A stretch of 64,000 nucleotides of DNA from Blattamonas nauphoetae (Eukaryota; Preaxostyla; Oxymonadida): contig JARBJD010000023.1 of NCBI GenBank assembly GCA_033064195.1, forward strand, positions 186,001 through 250,000, written 5' to 3'. The notes under the pieces were generated by a model, which was given only the letters and a program-made list of their open reading frames with translations, was not told where the DNA came from and ran no database searches. The position numbers and the translations under genes are program-made. How positions within the stretch are numbered: position 1 is the first letter of the stretch; the number at the start of each line of letters is the position of its first letter. Of the stretch, positions 1 through 9,469 are shown in pieces.

Positions 1-2848
1 AGAGAAAGAGGAACGTTTGAAGCAGGAAAAGCAACAGAAAATCGAAACACAAAGACGATTCGATCAAATACGAATGTCTGACAAGAAACTGGCACAAGCC
101 AAGAACAGACCAATACAAACCACCCTTGTTCAACCTCCTCCTAGAGAAAAAAGACCATATTCTGCACGTTCACCACAAAAACGTGATGAGAAAATTAGTC
201 CACAAAAACTGTCTCAACATGTGTCTAACATACCAATAAATATAACCGATGGTCCAACACAATCTCCAGAACCAACTTTTCGCACTAGAAGGATTGAAAA
301 AGAACATCCATCGCTTGTTTTTGCCCCAACTCCACTTTCTGTCAGTCGTGTCCAACCTTCCATCTCATTTGACGAAAGTCGAACAAAAGCCACACATTCA
401 TACACTCAACTTTTTCACCACCAATCGAATACTCCGTTTTCTCCCTCAATACCTTCATTTCAGCCAAACACTGTCTCGTCAGTGGATTTCATCCCGCGAT
501 TTTCTTTCTCAACACAACACATCCCCATATCAGCACTAGTATCCCCACATCACTCCATTGATCCACCTTCGACAGAACGATATCGAACTATCGAACGTGA
601 TTCAATGGAAATCCTCTCGACCCTCCAACTTTCACAACCCATCCATCTTTCACCAACCCGGCCATCTCTCCCTCTTTCACTCCCCACCTCACAACCATCA
701 GATAGACACGATATTCCTCAACAACAACCCGAATGGTCCAGTCAGGATATCACTTCGACATTTCGATCGACAGAGATTGGAACGTGGAGGCATCAAAACA
801 CAGAACAGCCTGAAATTGACGAGTTTGATGAAAAAGAGCAAAGACGCTTGTTTATCAACGCAAGTCTCCTCGTGATGAGGCTTATTCTGTCGACACTGAC
901 AGACAAATGGACCGATCTGAAGCAGAAAGTGAAGAAAGGGACAAAAATTGCAGCATTCCTCCAAAACGAGAGGATCAAAGAACACGAAACGGACAAGATC
1001 AAACAAGACGACAAGCTGCAGGAATGGGTCATCAAAAAGGAAATTGAGAAGGAGCGCCGACGCAGACAACGAGAGAGGGACCAGCGAGGAGTGGAGTTGG
1101 GGAGGGAGAGGCGAGATTGGATTCGAGTCATCAAAACTGTCGAGAAGACGATGGACATCAAACCAAAATCGAAACAATCGTCTCTTCCGGCAATCCGAGC
1201 ACAGGAGCAGTCGGAGCTGGCTGATGTCAATCGATCCCCGACGAAGACAACGCCAGTCAAAGGAGATGAAGAGGAGAACGAGGATCTGTTCCACTCGCAG
1301 CTCAGAACACCACTTCGAGACGACACTCTGAACTTCTCTCTCTCGTCAACTGGAATGAGTGGGCGAGGGTGGAATGAAGACATCGACGATTTTGGGGAGG
1401 AGTTTGGTGAAACACGGCACACAAAGCAGAATGCTGATAATGACGGACGAAACGAAACTTTGAAGTCGTTCACGTCTCCCCTCCGAACGCCGAACCGGTG
1501 GACAACAAATGAACGCTCACCACGATACACCACCACAAGACGATCTCCTCGTCAAGGATCAGCTCCACAAAAGAAAGAAAATGAACAAGAGATGACACTG
1601 AATGAGACGCTGAGAGTGAGAGAGGAGAGATCGACGCTGCTGATGGAGCAGGCACTGTCTTTTGTTCAGTCGTATGTCCCGACACTCTCAGCATCACTCG
1701 ACCCGGTCCAATTTGTGTCATCCTCTCCACGCTCCCGGCGAGCTCAACACCAATCCCTGTTTCACACCTCCCTTTCTGTCTCTTCATTCTTCACCTTCAT
1801 TTCACACTCACTCCCACCACCACTCTCCTCCTCATACGCTCTCACATCGTCCATCACTTCGAATAACGACACCACATATCTCCAAACCCTTCGCTCCTCA
1901 GAAACACGACGCCATCACAACACTTCATCGTATGTCTCTGCTTTCTCGTCTCTGATGCCAGGTGCCGGGTCTGCAGCGACACAGATGGTCGCTCGATCCG
2001 ACACACTCCGGCTGGGAGCAACGGAGGTGAAGAGGAGAGAGACAGACCGAAGACCCGACAAGACACTTCCAGCAAAGGGAGCGCTGGGAAGAAGAGAGGA
2101 AGAAATTGTCGGTGATCTGGTGTTCTCTCTGATGACGGATACCGCGTTGTTGGATGTGTGTTGGGCGACGCTTCGAGAGGAGGATCGAATGTCGGATGAG
2201 ACGGATGAACACGCAAACACTTTCCGATCTGAATTTGTTGCGGACGATGCCGACCAATCTCCGCCCATCTCTCTCCACGAACTCGCCGAGTCGTTTGAGT
2301 CTATTCTTTCGAGTTTGAAGGAAGCTTGGCTGTGGACGTCGTATTTTTCGGTCCAATTATGGCTCACCACGAAATCCATCGAGTCGGACACGGCAGCACT
2401 GAAAAAGATGAGAAAACACAGACTTGAGGCCAAGCAAGGCGAGAGGTTGCATACAAAACAGAAACGAGAGGTTGGGCTTCGTGATTCTGAGCGGACAACC
2501 AGAAATGAATCGAACCGACCTCCTATTTGGGAGGTCGAGATGCCTCGATCGCCAACGGTTTATGATTCGACGACTCACTTTCTTTCTCCCACAAAATCGA
2601 TGGACTTAGCCCAACAGCAACGAATTGAACGAGAAAAAGAAGCACTGGCTAAAGAAAAGTTCAAAAAGATGGGATTGAACGATCTGAACGAAACAAAACT
2701 CAGCGATCCGCCGCACTATCTCTCTCCAACACGGAGCTCACAACAAAAGAACAGAGAAGAGAAAGAACATCGAGAGAGATTCCAGCAAGAGAAGATACGA
2801 ACTCAAAAACTTGATTTACGAGCCTCATCACGAGAAAAAACAAAATGA
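1..2848 (+). CDS. Hypothetical Ser/Thr-Pro-rich charged protein, 5' end outside the window
   Basis: The reading frame is open from the left edge (codons from base 2) to a TGA at 2846-2848, so about 948 C-terminal residues are visible and the start lies outside. I do not recognise a family. The first third is low-complexity and rich in Ser, Thr, Pro and Gln. A charged, probably coiled-coil stretch follows (about 930-1160), then a Ser-rich part with a few hydrophobic helices, and a Lys/Glu-rich coiled-coil tail. Short motifs of the type L-S-P-T-(R/K) recur (around 650, 2585 and 2725), with S-P-R and S-P-T-K variants elsewhere. These look like proline-directed phosphorylation or microtubule-binding sites, which is inference. 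No splice junction is required within the visible part. A cytoskeletal or centrosomal role would fit the composition but is unproven. Confidence 0.7.
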   Translation, partial: EKEERLKQEKQQKIETQRRFDQIRMSDKKLAQAKNRPIQTTLVQPPPREKRPYSARSPQKRDEKISPQKLSQHVSNIPINITDGPTQSPEPTFRTRRIEKEHPSLVFAPTPLSVSRVQPSISFDESRTKATHSYTQLFHHQSNTPFSPSIPSFQPNTVSSVDFIPRFSFSTQHIPISALVSPHHSIDPPSTERYRTIERDSMEILSTLQLSQPIHLSPTRPSLPLSLPTSQPSDRHDIPQQQPEWSSQDITSTFRSTEIGTWRHQNTEQPEIDEFDEKEQRRLFINASLLVMRLILSTLTDKWTDLKQKVKKGTKIAAFLQNERIKEHETDKIKQDDKLQEWVIKKEIEKERRRRQRERDQRGVELGRERRDWIRVIKTVEKTMDIKPKSKQSSLPAIRAQEQSELADVNRSPTKTTPVKGDEEENEDLFHSQLRTPLRDDTLNFSLSSTGMSGRGWNEDIDDFGEEFGETRHTKQNADNDGRNETLKSFTSPLRTPNRWTTNERSPRYTTTRRSPRQGSAPQKKENEQEMTLNETLRVREERSTLLMEQALSFVQSYVPTLSASLDPVQFVSSSPRSRRAQHQSLFHTSLSVSSFFTFISHSLPPPLSSSYALTSSITSNNDTTYLQTLRSSETRRHHNTSSYVSAFSSLMPGAGSAATQMVARSDTLRLGATEVKRRETDRRPDKTLPAKGALGRREEEIVGDLVFSLMTDTALLDVCWATLREEDRMSDETDEHANTFRSEFVADDADQSPPISLHELAESFESILSSLKEAWLWTSYFSVQLWLTTKSIESDTAALKKMRKHRLEAKQGERLHTKQKREVGLRDSERTTRNESNRPPIWEVEMPRSPTVYDSTTHFLSPTKSMDLAQQQRIEREKEALAKEKFKKMGLNDLNETKLSDPPHYLSPTRSSQQKNREEKEHRERFQQEKIRTQKLDLRASSREKTK

Positions 2849-3008
2849 ACTTATTCATCATCATTTTCCAGGCTAGTATCATCTTATGTTCAATTTATTT
2901 ATTTACAGCGATCTTTATTTCATTTTTCCTGTTTTTCTGTTCCCTGATTGGCTATTTCAAAAGTTGTGAGTCAAAACAACGACTGTGGGTCCGATCCAAA
3001 AAGTCTCA

Positions 3009-3252
3009 ATGCTCCTCTACTACTGCAATACCTGCAAGAAATACACACTCCAAAAGGTGTGCAAATGTGGTTGTGCCACTCGTTCAGCTCATCCAGGTGT
3101 GATTCAAAACTTCATCATTCCATTGTTTACCAACACTTTTCTCGCATAATTAAGCTCGATTCTCGCCCGATGACAAGTTCTCCAAGCATAGAGTGATTTG
3201 CAAAAGACGTAACGGCATTCTGATGACGCAGCTTCCGGCAAAGAAGGACTAA
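3009..3252 (+). CDS. NOP10: NOP10, H/ACA snoRNP subunit, 61 aa, two exons
   Basis: NOP10 is a core protein of H/ACA ribonucleoproteins, which guide rRNA and snRNA pseudouridylation in the nucleolus. It binds the pseudouridine synthase dyskerin/Cbf5. Exons are 3009-3096 and 3155-3252, with a 58-nt intron (GTGTGA..AAG). Splicing gives 61 residues, the usual length. The C-terminal half carries the family signature [17 protein letters not shown] followed by a K-R-x-x-G-I-L-M-T-Q segment. The N-terminal half has cysteines C6-x2-C9 and C18-x-C20-x-C22. They lie where archaeal Nop10 has a zinc ribbon and where yeast and human proteins have none. The gene is too short and interrupted to show as one long open frame. 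The start is the only ATG that gives the family N-terminus M-L-L-Y-Y. Confidence 0.93.
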
Positions 3253-3536
3253 GTGGAAGATGACACTTTTAACTCCATCTTCTCCGATAAGAAACATTTC
3301 ACACTTCTTCATTCAGTCTCACAAGACTTTCGCCCTATCTGGAATGCATTAGCCCATTGTGCATACATTATCTTCTTCAAAGAACGAAATAGCGCTCCGA
3401 AACGATATCGATCAATTCCTTCTGAGCTGTGGAGAATAGATGCTTTCTCCACAATGTAGATGGATTTATATGGTGGTTTGATGGTTTATGAGGCGAGCGG
3501 GTACGTGTTTCGTTTTGGTGAGTCCCCATAATCAAA

Positions 3537-4892
3537 ATGACGTCGATCTCTGATCTCGACAATCAAATTGAACGACTGAAACGGTGTGAAACCCTCAAAG
3601 AAACCGAAGTCAAAAACCTTTGTGCGAAAGCACGAGAAATTTTGATTGAGGAATCCAACGTCCAGCCAGTCGATGCTCCTGTCACCGTATGTATTGCTCT
3701 CTGCACATGACCTCGCTCAAACAAACAAACCTTCGCACTATTTTGCTGTCCTTTCCATTCTTCACTTCTTGTCCTTTTTCTTATTCCTTTTATTGGTACG
3801 GTTTGTTCTGAACGACCTCTGACTTTTTTCTGTGTTATCTACCTAGGTTTGTGGAGATATCCATGGTCAGTTCTATGATCTGAAGGAATTATTTATTGTT
3901 GGAGGAGATTGCCCTGACACAAACTACCTCTTCATGGGAGATTTCGTTGATCGAGGATTCTTCTCTGTAGAAACATTCCTCCTTCTTCTTGCTTTGAAAG
4001 TCCGCTATCCAGACAGAATTACACTCATTCGAGGAAACCACGAGTCTCGACAAATTACCCAGGTTTCCAACTTTTCCATTCGGGAACCAACACAATTCTT
4101 TCCTACTCTTAGGTGTATGGATTTTACGATGAATGCCTTCGAAAATATGGCTCCGTGAATGTCTGGAGATATTGCACAGAAATTTTTGATTATCTGTCAC
4201 TCTCTGCCATCGTTGACGAACGCATCTTCTGTGTCCATGGTGGTTTAAGTCCATCCCTCACAACATTGGATCAAGTCCGAGTAATTGATCGGAAACAAGA
4301 GGTTCCGCATGATGGTATTTCCCTTTTTCCGTCTTATTTCTGTTTCTAGGAAGCATGTGCGATCTTCTCTGGTCCGATCCAGAAGGTTTTTCTCTTTAAC
4401 TTCTCAATCAAACACTTTCTATACACAACAGAAATTGATGGGTGGGGATTGTCACCTCGTGGTGCCGGCTTTCTCTTTGGTTCTAATGTTGTTGAACAGG
4501 TCTCGCTTTCACAAACATTCATCATCCTCACTCGTCATATTATTCACCTTCGATTCTCCACACTTTCTTCTGCATCCAGTTTAATTCTACAAACAAAGTC
4601 GATCTCATTTGCCGAGCTCATCAGCTCGTGATGGAAGGATACAAGTACATGTTTAACGAGACACTAGTGACTGTTTGGTCAGCTCCAAACTACTGCTACA
4701 GGTTATTTTTCAACTTTCTCTGATTATTCCGTAATCTTTTTTCACTATTTGTCTCACAATAGATGTGGAAACATCGCCGCTATTTTAGAGTTTGATGAGA
4801 ACTTGAACAGAACATTCAAGATTTTTGATGCAGCCCCACAAGCTTCTCGGGGAGTTCCTGCTAAGAAAGCCACACCAGATTATTTCCTTTGA
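3537..4892 (+). CDS. PPP4C: Serine/threonine protein phosphatase 4 catalytic subunit, 7 exons
   Basis: PP4c is a metallo-phosphatase of the PPP family acting in DNA-damage response, centrosome maturation and splicing-factor assembly. Exons are 3537-3686, 3847-4062, 4113-4315, 4350-4385, 4432-4499, 4580-4701 and 4763-4892; introns are 160, 50, 34, 46, 80 and 61 nt. The spliced protein follows human PP4c almost residue for residue. Metal and catalytic motifs are intact: G-D-I-H-G, G-D-F-V-D-R-G, R-G-N-H-E and R-A-H-Q. The N-terminus I-S-D-L-D-x-Q-I-E and the segment C-A-K-A-R-E-I-L separate PP4 from PP2A and PP6. The C-terminus ends D-Y-F-L, matching the methylatable leucine tail of the PP2A group, so carboxymethyl regulation is likely. 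It converges with the MAP2K gene, with 193 bp between the stops. Confidence 0.97.
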
Positions 4893-5085
4893 AAGCCGTC
4901 ACCTCACCAACGGCAACACAACCGTTTCATTATTCTCACGTTCATAGCGGATCCTTTCCTAACCATATTATGCGAACACATGAGAAATGACTATTGGAGC
5001 CAGTTGGCGAGAATAAAGTGCAAATGGAAGAGAATTATACGAATTGCTGATTCGATGGAAAAAAGAGCTATTTCGAAACGTGGAA

Positions 5086-6583
5086 CTAATTTCCCATGTC
5101 TAATTCCGCATCATGAGCAGCTTTGACTAAGTTCTGTTGGATGAGCTTCACGTAAGGCTTGATCCACTTTTGGATATCAGCGGTTGTGGCGCAATTAGAT
5201 TCGGCGAGAAATGGATGGTTAAGGAGATCGGAAGCACTTGGACGATCTTTTTCTTCTTTTTCAAGACTGACAAGTGGAAGAAAGCATGTTTGAAAAGAGA
5301 ACTAAGGGCGGACCATTTTGCGACGAAATCGGAGATTTCTTTGCTGAAGGAGTCGGTCGACAGGGACGGAGCAGGTTTCTGTACAATCAAATCAAGCAGT
5401 TCCCAGAAACCCATCTGACCATTTTCCGATGGAGGGTAAGGATAGTGAGCAACTGCCAGTTCAAAAACGGTAAGTCCAAAGGACCAAATATCACCAGGAA
5501 ATGAATATTCGCTTCCCTTAATTCTTTCTGGCTGTCAAAGATCACCAGAAGAAAAACACAGACACTCATATAAGTCACAGTTCCGACCCATGTGCTTGCG
5601 GCATTTGCTCCTCCATCCAAGCGGCTAGAGGTTCCGAAATCTGCTATCTTTGCTTCACCCTTGATAATATCAATACGTAAGAGAAGAGTACAAGACAAAA
5701 ATTGAGGATGAACGATTTGATACCTTGGAATTAACGAGGAAATTGGATGGTTTGATATCGCGGTGAAGATAATGTTGGTTGTGACAAAATGACAGCCCGG
5801 ACAGAATCTGGATCAAATACAATAATTGCGGATTACATGGAAAGAGGTTTCAGACCTGTCGAGCAAACGAGGCGATGATCTTTTCGGGAAGTGGTCCACT
5901 AACTTTGATGAGATCTGCAAGACTGCCACAGTCAAAATACTCAAGAAGGATATATCTTCATGAAATAATAAAGGACACAAGAACAGACAAAGTTCCTTCG
6001 ATCAAGAAGGCATCAGGGCAGGCAACAATGTTTTGGTGGGCAAGTCTGGAATTTGCACGAATTTCTTGCAGGAGTTGGAGGCGGACTTGCTTCGAGCAAT
6101 CCATAGGAATACACTTGGAGAAATCGACAATGATGTGCGAAGAAGAGGATTGATGGAGTGTGAGGGAGAGACGAAGATAAGAGAAAGCAGAAAGCTCAAA
6201 CTTTGAGGGCAAAATCGCTCTTCGTTTCTCTATGCTGAACATGAAATACTCGTCCACTCGATCCAAATCCAATTAGTTCCATTTTTTCCAATGAATCAAG
6301 TGAATACTGCGAGAAGAAGAGTGATGAACAAGGAACTGGGATACCTTGGTTGGTTGTGCGATTGTATCATCTTCACTGGAGCTTCCGACTTTGCGTTTGT
6401 CTTGGATACCTTGACGCCCAACGACGAAGGAAGCTTCGTCCCATTGTCCGTTAGAGTCACTAAGCGATTGAAAATTAGAAATAAGACTGAGATTGAATTG
6501 TAATACATGGCAGATTCCTCTTCCTTCACAATAAGAGGTGGGGGCTTTCTTTTCGACTTGACAAAATGAGCCATATTGTCCAT
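5086..6583 (-). CDS. MAP kinase kinase (MAP2K/MEK-like), 366 aa, 9 exons
   Basis: This dual-specificity kinase is of the STE7 family, which phosphorylates MAP kinases. Exons in transcript order are 6583-6507, 6459-6345, 6306-6202, 6113-5989, 5955-5856, 5807-5724, 5659-5564, 5531-5314 and 5266-5086. Introns are 47, 38, 88, 33, 48, 64, 32 and 47 nt. Kinase motifs are complete: the glycine loop I-G-F-G-S-S-G-R-V, catalytic lysine in [15 protein letters not shown], and Y-M-S-P-E-R. The segment [10 protein letters not shown] and the activation loop ending S-T-W-V-G-T place it near MEK/plant MKKs. Aligned to MEK1, the second phosphosite is Thr and the first position is Asn, so activation may rest on one or shifted sites. 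The first ~75 residues form a low-complexity leader. The start is the first ATG after an in-frame TGA. It is transcribed divergently from the gene at 6631. Confidence 0.92.
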
Positions 6584-6630
6584 ATGGGCCCCGAGAGATC
6601 GAATCCACAAATCTCACATTTTATTTCCGC
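6584..6630. promoter_or_regulatory. 47-bp divergent intergenic region (shared promoter)
   Basis: Only 47 bp separate the start codons of the MAP2K gene (minus) and the hypothetical gene (plus). Both promoters and both 5' leaders must sit in this gap or inside the neighbouring coding sequence. No TATA box is evident; the right end is T-rich (ATTTTATTT). A bidirectional promoter is inferred from geometry alone. Confidence 0.5.
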
Positions 6631-8342
6631 ATGACTCAACCTATTCAACCCCAATTCACTCTCATCAAACTCAAACGAGCATATCTCGAAAATGATTCCA
6701 TCACGATCACCCACATCTTGAAACTCTTTCAAGATTATTCAGTCACATTCACTGATCTCCTTTTCCTTTCATCAATACTTCTGTTTGGAAAACGCCGTTC
6801 TCTGTCCTCTTTTTCGCTCTCCGACTTTTTTGAAGGGACAATCCCACTCACAGAACATTGGCGATTTCGCACTGGACTTGCGTTACAACATTTGCAGTTG
6901 AGCAATGAAATATCTTTTCACGCAGACTTTTATGATCTTTTTCAGAAATATATGAATGATACTGGGATAAATAAATGGTTGGTCGGAAAACATCTCAATT
7001 CTCTCCTCTCCCTCTCTCCATTCCATGGTATTTTCCTGTTAATCAATTCATATCAATAGATTCATCAAATATCTCCGATGTCATTGATTCTCTAATCCTT
7101 GAAACACTTCCAAAGGCCACAGACACATCACGTGCAATTTCTGTGATTTCTTCAGCATCTCTCACAATGAACCTCAACCTCTTTGAAGAGAACTCGAGAG
7201 GCACTATTTTAGCATTTGATTCTGCTGTTCACACTATCAGACTTTTGTTTACTCTCTGGGAACATTCTCCACTTTCATCCATCCCATACTCAGCCCTCAA
7301 TCGTCTCATCCAGCCCCATCAGACGTCCTCTTCATCAATATTCTCCTCAGCTGCACTTCCTGTCTCGACGTGCTATCCTCTTGTCCTTCGGAACACGACT
7401 CCACCGTCGTCACTCTTTCTACTCGAAACCGACCCCGAGACGGGCAGGCTCCAATCGTCGCTTGTTGAGGATTTCCTTGAAATGAACGGCTGGGTGAAAG
7501 AACAGGAATTTCACGACTATTTCAGAGGTATTCGGAGCGAAACGGCTGATTTCTTGGGCGAGACACGGATGGTCCGTGACGATCCTGATGAACAGGACGA
7601 TGAATTGCAGCAGACACCAGAGCTCTTGGTTGAGTTCTACAGACAGTGGTTGCAGACTGATCCTTTGGCTGATGAAGCGATCTTGACGTTACATGAGTGT
7701 GATTCGAGATTAACACTGTCTTTCTTTGTTCTCTCCTCTCTTCTGTCTCACCTCGCCCTTTCTCACTCTTTTTGTCTCTCCCACAGATTCTGGCATAACA
7801 ACTTTGGTGGAGCGTGTGTTCAGGATCTTCTCGTCACTCTGGTCAACAGAATCGACGCGTCAGTCTCGTTCGTCATGCGCACCCACACTTCGTTCAGTCC
7901 CTGGATCGTTCTTGCTGAAGTACTGCTCCAATTGCTCAACATTGCAAATCCCGCTGTCAATGAGCCCTCAGGCCTCCACACTGACTTCTCCATCACACAT
8001 GCTAAACAAACGGAGATGCACAATCTGGTGTTCTCTCAGCTGAATTATTGGAAGACGAGGTGGCTGGACGTGGACATCACAGAAACGGCGACTTTTGAAG
8101 AATGGAGTAACATCTTGGATGTGAACAAAGGACGCATTGATCTCTGGAATTTGATCGGCGTGGGGGCAGTCGAAGCGGCAGCTGGAATCCTCGCGGACTT
8201 GAAGAAGGTTCAGCTTGAATATGGGGCTGTTCGGAAGTGGGTTGAGATTGGAGTGAAGAATGATTGGTTTCAACAACTGAAACTGTTGGACGGTGACCTC
8301 ATCTTTTTGAGGGAACTTCTTTTTGCTTTGGGATTCACTTGA
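6631..8342 (+). CDS. Hypothetical protein, 559 aa (536 if a second intron is removed)
   Basis: I do not recognise this protein. Exons 6631-7027 and 7060-8342 are joined across a 32-nt intron (GTATTT..TAG), giving 559 residues and a TGA stop. A second candidate intron at 7718-7786 is 69 nt, starts GTCTTT, is almost pure pyrimidine, ends CCACAG, is a multiple of three and has no stop. Removing it deletes a Ser/Leu/His stretch that looks unlike its surroundings and leaves 536 residues. The protein is mostly helical by composition, with an acidic linker near the middle (D-D-P-D-E-Q-D-D-E) and a C-terminal half of Leu-rich amphipathic helices. No signal peptide, membrane segment or catalytic motif is visible. 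It shares a 47-bp divergent promoter with the MAP2K gene. Confidence 0.75.
7718..7786 (+). other. Candidate in-frame intron, 69 nt, no stop codon
   Basis: GTCTTT at the left and CCACAG at the right enclose a nearly uninterrupted pyrimidine tract. The length is 3n and the frame is open, so the gene reads through with or without splicing. Only transcript data can tell which form is made. Confidence 0.55.
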
Positions 8343-8522
8343 ATCTCCACCAAAGATACGATTATTCTTCATCTCTGCTTCCTTCAGAGAATATTGCCCT
8401 AACGTTCTGTTTCATGTCGGACAAATACTTTTCACTTTTTCTCATGCCCATTTTCTCCATTTTACGAGCTAGGTATCTGAGGAAAAAAACTCACCCATAA
8501 CTAGATCCATCCTTACATTCTG

Positions 8523-9336
8523 ATGTTTATCTGGAAATGGTTGCGTGGACTTCTTCAAACGTGGGGGCTTTTGAATAAATCAGGCCAACTTCTCTTCCTC
8601 GGACTTGATGGAGCTGGCAAAACCACTCTCTTGCACATGTTAAAATTTGGAAACACAATCCCACAGGACCCAACTCAGATGCCAAGTATACTCTCAATAC
8701 TAACTCAATCCATCGCTGATCTTCTCTTCTTTCCTTCCATCTTTTCTCCACTGATTGTTCATTGATATTTTCTCTTTTTACAGTCGAAGATACTTTCACT
8801 GTGGAAAACTTGACCATCACAGCATACGATATGGGAGGTCATCCATCTGGTATATCCTTCCCATTTATTGATAATTCAACTTTTTTCTCTGCCGTGGATA
8901 TTTAATCATTCCAAATTTTGCTCTTGAAAACAAACCATTCAGTCCGTCACCTGTGGAAAGAATATCTGACAACAGCCAATGCTATCGTCTATATTGTCGA
9001 TGCGCATGATCATGACAGACTTGAAGAATCTCGTGTTGCATTGGAAGCCATTCTAAATGACCAACGAATGGAGAAGGTCCCAATTTGCATTCTCGGCAAC
9101 AAAATCGATCTCCCTTACGCAGCAAATGAAAGTGATTTGAAGAGAGCGCTTGGGGTTGAACTTTTATGCACAGGAAAATCCAACTTTGACACTAAAGGAC
9201 GCCGGCCACTCGAAGTCTTCATGTGCTCCATTACACAGAAACAGGGTTATGGAACAGGTCTGTACCTCTGCTGTTCTGTTATTTGTTCCTTTTTCATATC
9301 TTTTCAGGAATTAAGTGGTTGTCAAATTTCTTTTAA
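8523..9336 (+). CDS. SAR1: SAR1 small GTPase (COPII coat initiator), 4 exons
   Basis: SAR1 inserts an N-terminal amphipathic helix into the ER membrane in its GTP form and recruits Sec23/24 to start COPII vesicle budding. Exons are 8523-8685, 8784-8849, 8943-9257 and 9308-9336; introns are 98, 93 and 50 nt. The N-terminus M-F-I-W-K-W-L-R is amphipathic, without the N-myristoylation glycine of ARF. The P-loop is G-L-D-G-A-G-K-T-T. Switch II reads D-M-G-G-H, the SAR1-type G-G-H with the catalytic histidine. N-K-I-D is the base-binding motif. The C-terminal stretch E-V-F-M-C-S-I-T-x-K-Q-G-Y-G-x-G-I-K-W-L is the family signature. In switch I, P-T-Q-M-P-I replaces the usual P-T-x-H-P-T, a mild divergence. 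Confidence 0.95.
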
Positions 9337-9469
9337 TTGCGTATTCAATTCACTTCGTACAGTCTTTTTCGGGAATCAGTCTCTTCTACCGATCACTCAT
9401 CACACACAACCCTGGATCATCACCTTTATTTTGTCATTGTCTTCGATAAAAGAGTCAAATCTCGCAGAA

